Below are positions 1-10,500 of a stretch of 64,000 nucleotides of DNA, in pieces (within the stretch, counting starts at the first letter, position 1; every line of letters begins with the position of its first letter). This stretch comes from Micractinium sp. NFX-FRZ (Eukaryota; Chlorophyta; Trebouxiophyceae; Chlorellales; Chlorellaceae), in assembly GCA_029339195.1 (NCBI GenBank), contig JAPTJF010000335.1, forward strand, positions 1 to 64,000, given 5' to 3'. Below the pieces are notes generated by a model. The model saw nothing but the letters and a program-made list of their open reading frames with translations, was not told the DNA's origin and searched no databases. The translations under genes were made by a program, and so were the position numbers.

Positions 1-428
1 AGGGCGGTAGGAACAGCATAGGAACTCAGGTAGGATCTTTGGTAGGATCTTTGTAGGACCTGGCCGTTCCCACAGTGTCAATTTTGCGCCGTACTGCTTG
101 ACAGGAGGAAGACAGATCTCTTGGGCCGAGGTGCAGCTTACGGCTGCCCATCGTTCAGCAATCCACTCTTCATTTCCATGCCGTGGGCGCAGCCTGCCGC
201 TCTGCTAGCATGCACGCTTGGGTCGCTCAGGCACGTGTGGTGGATGCAAGGCAGGATCCAGGGGTGCGACTGCGGCGACCGCCCAGCACCCGCTGAGCCC
301 GCTAGCAGCCCCGCTCAGCGCTGAGCGGGGCCCGCTGAGCGGGGCGGCGCACCGCGACACGCCATTACGCACCGCCCCGAAGCTGCAGGACCCTCATACC
401 GCTCTGCAGCAGGCACCAGACCTCCAAG
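1..428. other. Upstream region of the first gene
   Basis: No coding exon is recognised here. It holds a tandem pair of 12-base units at 29-40 and 41-52, a 24-base perfect palindrome at 308-331, and a short direct repeat of part of that palindrome at 332-345. From about position 370 it aligns with the region just upstream of the inverted paralog at 29110, so the segmental duplication includes the 5' flank. Confidence 0.6.
308..331. repeat. 24-base perfect palindrome upstream of the first gene
   Basis: Positions 308-331 read the same on both strands, with the core CGCTGAGCGGGG and its mirror. A further half-site follows at 332-345. It lies about 100 bases before the ATG at 429. It could be a dimer binding site or a cruciform. 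Function is not shown by the sequence. Confidence 0.75.
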
Positions 429-1201
429 ATGCTTTCCAACACTAGCCTGCGCCCGGTGGAGGCAATCGCCCGCGCCTGGCCCCTCGGTCTGGCGGGCTGG
501 CCCGGGCGACGCTCTCACCGCCCCACCGCTATCGGTGGTAAGCATCCTGCCGGGTACAGGCCCCGCCATTGCGGGGGCAGACTGCTGGCACCTGTGCGCT
601 GCAAAGCAGCAGCGGCACCGCCGCCAGCGCCCGCTCGTGCACAGTCCCAGAGCCCCCCCAGCTCAGCCCTTGTCAAAAGCTCTAAAACGCCACTTAACCT
701 TGCCTGTACGCTCCATGTCCGCAGGTCAGGTCAAGCTTGGCGCCGAGATGTTTGGCAGCAAAGGTGTGAGGGAGTCGCTGACAATCGCCAATTGCTGAGC
801 CAAGTGCTGAGCCAAGCTAAAGTGACGCCACTGCCGTGGCGCTGCCTCCATGCTGCCCCCCGCCCGCAGCGCAGCAGTGCCCTTACGCCGCCCCAACCTT
901 TGCCTGGCTCTAACAGCAGCACTACATACCCTTGGCTGCAGGCTCCCTGGCGACACGCGGGCAGCGCAGCACGCTGCTGCCGCCCGCCAACGCGGCGCCA
1001 GGCGGCGGCGGTCCGCGAGCGCAGAACCCCTGGGCCGTACTGAACAACAGGGCGATCATCGTAAATACAACGCTGTACGCAGTGGTGGGCTCGGTCACCA
1101 TCTACACTGGCCTGTACTACTTCGCCTTTGTGTACTTTTCCATTGCTGCCCTCGCCCTGCTCATGCTGCCCCTGCTGGTCCGCTTCAACAAAAGAGGTTG
1201 A
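429..1201 (+). CDS. Small two-helix membrane protein, plastid-targeted by appearance (copy A)
   Basis: I do not recognise the family. Three exons join in phase: 429-537, 725-763 and 942-1201, giving 135 residues. The N-terminus is rich in Arg, Ser and Ala and poor in acidic residues, like a plastid transit peptide. The 13-residue second exon carries QVKLGAEMFGSK. The last exon ends in two closely spaced hydrophobic stretches (about residues 90-130, including LYAVVGSVTIYTGLYYFAF) and a basic tail RFNKRG. The same architecture, intron phases and MFGxK motif occur in the inverted paralog at 28358-29110, which strongly supports the exon model. The duplication also covers the 3' flank to about 1750. 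Targeting is inferred from composition only; a small thylakoid or envelope protein is the best guess. Confidence 0.7.
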
Positions 1202-2322
1202 GGCCGCCTGCACAGGGAAGGTGACGACCTGCAGAGACTGAGTGCCCTTTTTGGAGTCGAGGCAGCTGTTGATGCTTCCCCCGGTTCACCTTCCACTTCC
1301 GATGGGCCACATGAACATGCTGTGCCTGCACCCACGTTCCTGCCCCCACCTGCAACGAACCGCACGCTGTGCTCCCACACAGCACCGCCCCCAGCTGGTA
1401 TGCTCCCAGCTGCCAGCCCAACTCCGGTACTCCCATAACTCCACTCCTGTATGCTCACTCCACTTGCCCTCCTCACGCGTCACCACTTGCCTGCTCTCCC
1501 CGCCTAGCACCAGCGCTCATGATCCCCGCTTCACTCCCGCCGCGTCACCCTACTTGTACACCCCTCGTTTGTGTGACAGCCCAGCACCTGTAGAGCCTAG
1601 AGCCCGCAGCCCTGGGGCAGGCTGCCAGTATGCCGTGACGTACTGGTGCCGAGTGCCCCACACATGCTGGTTCACCGAAACGGCTGCCCGCCGCCGCCCT
1701 AGCACCACCACTGTGCCTTCCTCAGCACGTCCACCTCGCCCTGCACCCGCCTGAACGGCACCAGCGCTCGCTGCACCCACCTGCCCCCAGCCTTCCTGCG
1801 CGCCACTCCTCAAGAAGCTTCTCAATGTCTGAGATGCCTTGATGCGACTACATGCAATGTGTGTGAATTTCAGAGACTGAATGGAGCTTGATGCCAGTCA
1901 GAGGCCGTCGCGTCGTCAGCAATGCACGTGCCGAGCACTCAACCACTGCTTGATGGTTGGCACCTGCTGGACTGCTCAAGTGCATGCATGCCTTGCACGT
2001 TTCGTGGCATGCGTGGTCAGGATTGGTGGCATGTTTGGGAATGCTGCTGAGTACACATTGTGCACGGCACCGCTGCACCTCGGCGATGGGAAGGCCAGCA
2101 GGCACCCACAGGCAGGTAGTTACCGGTAGGCCCCTTCCCCTGCTGTGCCTCTCTATTAGAGGCTGAAACCCACTGTCATTGCCTCGGGCGCATTGATCCC
2201 AAGCTGCGCAGCAGGCCATGGCACACTGCCAACGCCGTGCTGGCACCTGGAAGCCAGACGGTAGCTGGTGGCTCTGCTTCTACGCCTGCACAGTTCCTCT
2301 GGGATGCCATGCCCTGCTGCTG

Positions 2323-2327
2323 TGTAA
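2323..2327 (+). terminator. TGTAA poly(A) signal, candidate for copy A
   Basis: TGTAA is the usual polyadenylation signal of green algae. This is the first + strand copy I see after the stop at 1201. It abuts the minus-strand signal at 2342-2346, as expected for convergent genes. Confidence 0.4.
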
Positions 2328-2341
2328 AAAACAGTTAACAG

Positions 2342-2346
2342 TTACA
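2342..2346 (-). terminator. TGTAA poly(A) signal of the TatD gene
   Basis: On the minus strand this reads TGTAA, about 190 bases past the TatD stop at 2533. That spacing is typical for a green-algal 3' UTR. Confidence 0.55.
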
Positions 2347-2532
2347 AGATGACCAGCAAGGGAAGGCACATGTATGGAAATGAAAGCAAGACAGCGGGGT
2401 GGTCCAGGGTGGGGCAGGAATCGCATTGCAGGATGACATGGCAGGGCAGGCTCAGCCGTAGGCAGAACAACAGTGTGTGTGTTCCCAGGGCCCTGGTGCG
2501 TCACTGGCAGAATTCCAAGCAGCACTTGTGCC

Positions 2533-4342
2533 TCAGCGTTCTGCTGGCTGTCCCCCCGCTGCGCCCTTGCTGCCACAGTTGCCGTCCCCAACTCCGAACA
2601 CACGGCAAGCATTGTCCCACGTTGCCTGGGCCACCTCGGCTTCCGACCTGCCCGTGGCGGCCGCCACCAGCTGCAGCGTGCAGCGCAGCACGCAGGGGCG
2701 GTTGAGCTGGCGCAGGCCCGCTGCTTCTAGCTGTGCCGGCAGATGTGCAAGCGAGGGCAGCGCCTCCAGCCAGGCAGCCGACAGCTGCAGCACGCCGTCT
2801 GGGCTGTCGCTTTCCAGCAGCAGCCGGTCTGGCGGGATGGCTTGCACCTGGGAGGCAGGCAGGCGGGAGGGAGGGCAGGGGAGGAGGCAGGTTGGCACAG
2901 ACAGGCCACATCAGGGCCCTCCAGTGTGCTCTTTGACCACTGGTGCAGGATGCACGCAGTGGCGCAAGCAGGCATCTGTCCTGCCTGCCCTTGCCCCCAT
3001 GAAGCCGTACCATGCGCAGCGCCTGTCTCGTGTCACCCCCCACATGCCACTGGCGGCAGCAGAAGCCTGCTGAACCTCCTTGTGCCATCCCAGTCCTGTG
3101 CCATCCCGCACTCACCATTGCCAGCGCCTTGCCGGGCGGCAGCTTTGTGAGGTGGCCGGAGAGGGAAAAGTAGACGGGAGTGGGCAGCTGCGCCAGCACC
3201 AATGTCATTTCGGTGGCACCCGTCCAGGAGTGCAGCACCACGGGCACAGTCAGCGCCAGGTGGCGCAGCGTGTCGTGCACAGCGCCAAACGCGCGCACGC
3301 AGTGCACCTGCGGGGGCATGTGCACATGCATGCTTGTGAGTTGCTGGTGCCTTGGTAGCGGGGGCACACATGGTGCAGAGGCATGACGGCAGCGCCAGGC
3401 TGCTGGGCACAGACGCTGGCTGTGTAGCTGCCCTGGCTGCAAAACTTCCTGCACCACTTGTCAGCCGCGGATGCCCATGTCCCATTCCCACATGCCCACC
3501 TCCCCATGCCCAGCGCCCAGCGCCCAGGTTGATGCTTGAGCCCCCCTCTCCCTGCCCCCGCTCACCGACACGGGCCTCTGCAGCTCCTGAGCCAGCCTCA
3601 GCTGGCACTCAAAAGCTTCCAGCTGCGCCTGCCAGTCCACAGCAGGCGCACGCGGCCCCCTGTCCAGCCCACACTGCACAGCGGGGGCAGGGGCAGGCTG
3701 GCCGGCGCGCGTCGGGCGGGTGCCCGCCTGGCCTGCAAGTGCAAGGCCCCATGCGCTGCTGCTCACTGGCAGTTGAGGCCGCACACTGGTTGAATGGTGC
3801 CATCCAGGAGACTGCTGCACACACGACGATTCTATTACAATGATGGCACGCACAACAAGGCAGGAGCCCCCCTTGTGCCAACAGCTGGCGCGCCTGCACC
3901 CCCTGCTCTCCTCACCCCAGCCAACGCCGCCGCTCAAGCTCACCTCGCCCAGCCCGGCGCCTGGGTGCTCCTCCAGCACCCGCCGCAGCCGCTCCAGCCA
4001 GTCGGGGCTGCGCCTGGGCACCCACCAGGGGTGCAGGCCATAATTGGGTACCAAAACTGCTGCCAGCTGATCGCCTGACGCCTGCGCCGCCGCCGCTGCT
4101 GCCACGCGCCCCCAGTCCTCCTGCCAGCAGCCGTTGCAGGCCAGGCGGGTCACCCCTGAGGCTGCGGCTTCGCGCAGCAGCTCCTCAAGCGGGACTGCGA
4201 ATCGCTGGTCTTGCAGATGACAGTGGGCGTCAAAAAGCTGCACGGTGGGGGCCGTTTCTGGGCCCACCATTCCCTCACAAGCATCACATGGATGCTCCGA
4301 CAATGTGGCGAAACTTGCTGAGCTGAACGAGACATCGAGCAT
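2533..4342 (-). CDS. TatD-family metal-dependent DNase
   Basis: Predicted TatD-related deoxyribonuclease, a metal-dependent TIM-barrel hydrolase. Four exons on the minus strand join in phase 0: 4342-3944, 3673-3566, 3307-3116, 2847-2533, giving 337 residues. The ATG at 4342 is the first in frame. Metal-site motifs are visible: FDAHCHL near residues 37-43 (the HxH pair), PNYGLHPWW, GLGECGLDRGP spanning the first splice (catalytic Glu, with Cys where Val is usual), HSWTG, and LLESDSPDG near residue 244 (the last Asp). Family members trim DNA 3' ends in repair or apoptosis-like breakdown. The N-terminal 30 residues show no clear targeting signal. It is divergent with DEG2, only 257 bases away, so the two may share a promoter. 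Confidence 0.9.
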
Positions 4343-4599
4343 CAAGTTTGGGCCGCGCCAGGCTGTCGCACTGCCACCACATGCCGTCCCATCACCAAGG
4401 CGGTCCGGCACGCCTGCAAGCCACTGCTGCCGTCTCAAATTCACTACTCCTGCATCTGAGCCGCGCACATCCGGCTGCCGGCACTTCTTGGCTCTTACCC
4501 ATTATTTCTGTCCAGCCTCCGCTGCTGCAAGGCTCCTGACGCGCTCCCAGAAAGCTCCTGGCATTCAGCTGAGACCAACACACCATTTACACCTCCACA
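4343..4599. promoter_or_regulatory. Divergent promoter, TatD / DEG2
   Basis: Only 257 bases separate the two start codons, so this segment must contain both 5' UTRs and probably both promoters. I see no TATA box or other motif that I would name with confidence. Confidence 0.5.
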
Positions 4600-7500
4600 A
4601 TGCCAGCGGCTGTGCACTTTGCTACCGCCAGGCCAGCGGCCCAGCCCTTTGGCGCTGCTCAGCGGCTGCAGGGCAGGGCGGCACGCACAACACATGCAGC
4701 CAGGGCGGGGCGCGCCCCGCTGGTGGTCTCTGCCAAGAAGCGGCAGGGCGGCGGCAGCGGCGGCAGCGGCAGCGGCAGCCACCAGCGCGCGCAGCAAGCG
4801 GCCGCCAAGCAGCGTGAGCAGCAGTCGCAGCAGCCCGCGCGGCCCACCGGTGCACTGGGCGGCGCACCCATGCCGGTCAACTACTCCATCAGCAACGCCG
4901 CCTCTTCTTTGGGCCAGCTGGACCTGTCAGCTATTGACAAGCTGGAGCTACGCGGCAATGAGCTGGTGCTTACGCTGAAGGAGCCGGGGGCTGCGGCCGC
5001 TGCCGCTGCGCCAGCACCCATCAGCGCCGAGGAGCTCGTGGAGGAGCTGGCCACGGTGAGGCGGCAGCTGAGGTGGCGTGCGCATGGGTGCTGGCAGTGC
5101 GGGGGGGCGATGGGGTGATGGCGGCAGCCAGGGAGGGTTTGGGGCGGCAGTTGGCAGTGTACAGTGGGTTGGGAGGTTGGCTGTCGCTCCAGGGTGCGCA
5201 GGCGGGTGGCCTGGGCGCATGGCGTGACGCCAAACAACGCCAAGCAGCAGCGAGCGGGCGCCACGCTGCGCTGCTAACCATGGGTGGGGACGGTGGGGGC
5301 GGGTCCTGCCAGGCCTGTGGCACTCCTGCCTGTCTCAGGCCTTTCAAGCTGCACCCCTCCACGGTCTCGCCCTCCACGCGCCGTGTCACCGCTCCCGCCT
5401 CCCTGCCTTCCTGCCTGCCTAGGCTCCACCCCCTCCCCTCACCCCTGGCTACCGTGCGCCCCGCCCACTCGTGCCTGGCCCGCCCTCGTTTCCCTTGCCC
5501 CTGCCACGCCCCTCACAGCACCCAAGAGGAGCCCTCCTCACCTCTTTACCTCCTCACCAAAAAGGTCCCGCCCCCCTGTCCCGCCCCCCTGTCCCCCTGC
5601 TCGCCCCCATATCCCACACTCCAGCATCAACAAGCTGTCATGCATGCTGCGGTCGGGGCCCCAGCACGCACGCTGTCCTCTCACCCAGCCCCCTGCGCCC
5701 CTGCCCTCCCCGGCATTTCCATCCCACGTCGTGCAGTGCCAGGAGGACGTCACGGGTGCTGTGATTGAGATCCACATCACACACCGCCGTCTCATCGTGC
5801 CCCTGCTTCCTTCCCCTTGTCTCGTCTGTTGTGCAGCGCCAGGAGGACGTCATGGATGCGGTGATCAAGATCTATTGCACCCACACCGAGCCCAACTACT
5901 CGCTGCCCTGGCAGCGCAAGCGCCAGTACTCCTCCACATCCTCCGGCTTTGTGGTGGCGGCGGATGGCGAGGGGGAGGGCGGCAGCGGGGGCCCCCGCTA
6001 CCTCCTCACCAACGCGCACAGCGTGGAGCACCACTCGCAGGTGGGCGGGTGGGATGCTGCCCTCGGGGGGGGCAGCGGTTAGGGGTGTTGGTGGCAGGGT
6101 GCGCGCCGCCGCCGGCTGGCCAATGCGTGCAGCGTGGGGCGTCACTTGGGAGTTGTGCCGTGTGCGCTTTGTGGGGAGGGGTGTTTGGGGATGGGATGAG
6201 TTGGTGTGAGGCGGCTCCAGGTGTGCCGTCGCAGCTCTGCCGGGGTGCAATTTGCTGCCCACCCACCAGCCAAGCCAACCAAACCATGCTGCCTCGCTCG
6301 CTGCTGTGCCGTAGGTCAAGGTGAAGAAGAGGGGGGACGACCGCAAGTGGCTGGCGCGCGTGCTGGCCATTGGCAGCGAGTGCGACATCGCCCTCCTCAC
6401 GGGTGGGTGGGTGGGCGGGTGGCTGGCTGCTCGACCATGCTCCTAGGTGGATCGTCATGCCCGCGCCAGCCAGTGCGCCATTGCCCGTCTCCACCCATAC
6501 GCTGGGCTGGGGCCCGCGGTACGGGCCGGGGAGTGTGGAGCGTCCATCGCCCACTTCCATAGAAAGGCACGCCCTCGACTGCGGCCGCTGCGCGCTTCCC
6601 CCGCCCAGCTCTGCCCCCCCCCCCCCGCCCCCCCCCGGCCTTGTCCCCTCCTCACCCCCGCCTGCGCTCCTCCCCCGCGCCCGCCCGCCCGCCTGCAGTG
6701 GAGGACGAGGAGTTTTGGAGCGGGGTGCAGCCGCTGCGCTTTGGGCCGCTGCCCAACCTGCAGGAGTCGGTGTATGTGGTGGGGTACCCCATTGGAGGAG
6801 ACACGGTGAGTTGTTTTGGATGTGCCAGCAAAGGCGGTGGGGGTTGGGGAGTGGGTGCGTGTGATGGCGCCGCCCTGTTGACAGGGGCACGGACGGGGGT
6901 CACTTTGTGTGTTCAAACTGGTGCGGTGGGAGTGGGCAGGCGGTCTTGGTTGAGTGCTTGGTGGTGCTGCTGCTGCTGGGGGTGGGTGTATGTGGCGGGG
7001 CGACCCACGGGGGGAGGCAGGCTGAGCCAGCTTTTGCTCATGCGGGGCGGCTGCATCACAAACCCAGCCAGCGCCTGCGCTGTCAACCCTGCCCCCTGGC
7101 CTCCCCAGCCCTGCCACCTTCCTCCAGCCCCCTCAGCCTCCCAGCGTGCCTCCGCCCCTGCCACCCCTCCCCTCCCCCTGCAGATCTCAGTCACCTCGGG
7201 AGTTGTCTCCCGCATTGAGGTGACCGCCTATGCACACGGAGCCACGGAGCTGCTGGGGGTGCAGATCGACGCGGCCATCAACAGCGGCAATTCGGGCGGG
7301 TGAGGGGAGGGGTGGGCGGGCGGGGCGGCAGGGACGAGTGGGCGGGGCGGGTGGGGCGGCAATCCGGGCGGTGAGGGGAGGGGCTGGCAGGCGGGCGGGC
7401 AAGGGGAGCCGGCGCTGCAGGGTCTGCACTGGTTGGACGGAAGCAGTTTGGGAGCTGCCGCGCGCGGGGGGCGGTGCGTTGGGGCAAAGAGAGACAGAGA

Positions 7501-10500
7501 GAGAGAGACCTCTGCCTCTGCTGGGCAGGGACTTGATACTGGTGGGCTTCCAACTCTCCGCCCTGCGCTCGCCCCTTGCCCTGCTCACCGCCCCCATTCT
7601 GCCTTGCGTCCCTCCCCTCCTCCCCCGGCAGCCCCATACTCAGCAACCCGGGAAAGGCGGTGGGCACCGCCTTTCAGCCCCGCGCTTGTTCTGACACCTC
7701 TGCCTCCCCTCCCCTCCCTTCCCCTCCCAGCTGCTTTGCCCAGTGGGCACGGCCCTTGAGTCCTGCGCTGACAACTACTCCCCTCCCCTCCCTTCCCCTG
7801 CTTCTCCTGCAGCCCTGTGTTCAACGACCTGGGAGACGTGGTGGGCATTGCCTTCCAGTCCTACGCGGGCAGCGACGCAGAGAACATTGGGTGAGGGGGG
7901 GTGAGGGGTTGGGGCGCAGTGGGCAGTTGCAGACTGTCGCCTCTGCACAGCAGGGGCGACGCCATGCTGCTGGCGCCCGTGGCAGCCAGCCACCTTGCCT
8001 GCACTCTGACCACCGGCCACTTGGTGTGAGTGATGACATGACCTGTGTGCAGCTGTGTGATCCCCACCTCCTTGAGTGGTCACTTCTTGGATGACTGCCC
8101 CATGGATTTTAGAAGCTGCCAGGTTGAGACTTCTTGCACTCTGCCCTCTTCCATCCATGCAGGTACGTCATCCCCACTCCAGTCATCGGCCACTTTTTGG
8201 ACGACTACCAGCGCAACGGAACGTTCACCGGCTTCCCAGCGCTGGGCGTGCAGTGGCAGCGCATGGAGTCGGCGGCCCTCCGGTGCGCCTCGCTGGCTGG
8301 CTGGGACCCCGCCTGGCGGTGCCCTGCTGCTCGCCTGATGGTGCCCCGCCTGCCTGCCCTGCCTTGCGCAGCCGCTTGCGCCGCCCGCCGCCCGCCTGCC
8401 CGCTGCTGCAGCACCCGCAACTGCGCTCACCGCACTGCCTGTGACACCCCTGCTGTGTCGCCCCGCACGCCGGCGCCGGCGCCGCTGCGGGCGTACTATG
8501 AGTTGACCGCCCTCACCGCTGCTGCCCCGCCACCGCCCGCAGCAAGCACTTCAAGATGGGGGACGACCAGAAGGGCGTGCTGGTGCGCAGCGTGCAGCCC
8601 ATCTCGTTTGCCCACGGCCAGCTGTTCCCAGGCGACGTCCTGCTGGCATTCGACAGCGTGGAGGTGGCTTCGGGTGAGTAGGGGTGCGGGGCAGGCCGGG
8701 GAGGGGGACATTGGCAAGCCAGGAGGGTGCGCAGGATGCGTTGCTGGCCTGCTGCCTTTTCCAGCAAGACCCAAGGAATGGGCTGTTGTGGTGGAGGGCA
8801 GGGGTCCTGTGGGGTGGGGTGAGGTCAAGTAGGCAAGTGTTCTGATGTGCAAGAGAGTGCAGGCACCAGGCTCCTTGCCAGCGTGGAGGTGCGAGTCTCC
8901 GTTGGGGCGCAGCGGGGGGTGGGCCAGGGCCCGGGTTTTGGGGCATGGGTTGGGCAGCGTGAGCCAGCAGGCGGGCCGCAGCATCCCACCATGCCAACCC
9001 ACCGTCGGCGCACCCGCCGCGCCACACACGCCCACCCACACCGGCCCCTGTCCCGCCCCCCGCCCCCCGCCCCTGCAGACGGCACCGTTCCCTTTCTGTC
9101 TGGCGAGCGCATTGCCTTCAGCTACCTGACCTCCCAGAAGTTCACGGGAGACATTGCCACGCTGGACATACTGAGGGAGGGGGAGCCCAAGCGGCTGGAG
9201 ATCAAGGTGGGGGCGGGGGGCCACGTGCAGGAGGAGGGGGCAGTGGGGGGTTGGGGTGCAGTGGGGGCTGGAAATAAAGGTGGGTAGGGCTGCCCAAGGA
9301 GGTGGAGCCTATGCGGCAGGGGGTTGTAGTGGGGAGCTGCCTGCAGGGCGGAGGGGGAGCCCAAGTGGCTGGAGATGAAAGGTTTTTGGGGGGGACTGCC
9401 TGCGGGGGGAGGGGGCAGTGGGGGGTGGGGTGGGGCGGGGGCAGGGGCAGACAAGGAGGGCGCGGTTGCAGCGGGATGTAGGGGCCAGGCCGCAAGGGGG
9501 GGCCAGTTGGCCCAGCCGTGGCCCAGGTGGGGGGGTACAGCGGGCAGGACAGCGGGCAGCTGCTGCCCGAGGCTGGCCCCATGCTGCAGAGCTGCCCCTG
9601 CAGCCAAGCAGGCTGCCACCCTGCATGTCCCCCTGCCCGCCGCCCAGCCGCACTCCACCCCATGGTCACCCGTGCCTCACCATCTCCCCTTCCCGCCTTG
9701 CGCCCCTCTCCCCCGCCCCTCCCCTTCCCCCTCCCACTGCAGCTCATGCGGCCCAACTCGCTGGTGCAGCACCACCTGGGCGGGCGCGACCCGTCCTTCC
9801 TCGTGGTCGCCGGCATCGTGTTCACGGTGGTCACGGGTGCGTGCGTTCTGCTGGGGAGCGGTCGTGAAGGGCGTTTTGCTGGGGAGCGGCCATGCAGGGA
9901 TGCCGGGCGGTGTGCAGCACACAGAGCAGCAGACAGGCAGCCGCGTGGCTTTGCCTGCTTGCTGAGCGGCTCGCTCCTACCTTGAGTGCAAGCAAGTGCA
10001 CGCATGTTCATGTATCAATACATCCGTATTCATGCTGCCCCCGCAGAGCCGTACCTTGAGAGCGAGTACGGCGCCGAGTACGGGCGTGAGGCTCCCATCA
10101 AGCTGCTGGACAAGCTGCTGCACAGCTGGAAGGAATTCCCGGAGCAGGAGGTGAGGCGGGGGGGAGCGATTTGGAAGAAAGGGGGAAGCAGGGATGGACA
10201 GGGGTGTTGCCTGGAGGGACTGGCGGGCTGGTGGTGCGCCGCTGGCGTGAGGTTTCTGGCGTGAGCAGGTGTCGGTGGGGTTGGGCAAACTGAAGGTAGC
10301 TGTCGGCTGGGGTAGGCCTTTTCCCGGGCGGGTTAGGGGAGTGCTGGACAGGGCACTCATGCAGGTGCTATGTGCTGCACAGCTGGACATGAGTGCAGGG
10401 GTGCAGGAGGCAAGGAGGCGCCCTGCTCTGTCGATGACGTGCGGGTTCCTGGCAGGGACCTTGGTGTCTTAACAATGTGAAGGTAGTCCTCCACCAGGCA

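Larger units (their letters stand above)
1202..2532. other. Long 3' flank between convergent genes
   Basis: This stretch separates the convergent genes ending at 1201 (+) and 2533 (-). Positions 1242 to about 1750 match the 3' flank of the paralog at 28358 in reverse orientation. The only TGTAA motif seen on the + strand is near 2323-2327, so the first gene may have a 3' UTR of over 1 kb. No further coding exon is convincing here. Confidence 0.5.

Noticed and set aside
3080..3358. Long plus-strand open frames over the TatD gene
   Set aside because: They are mirror frames of GC-rich coding exons on the minus strand and have no family motifs or consistent splice edges.
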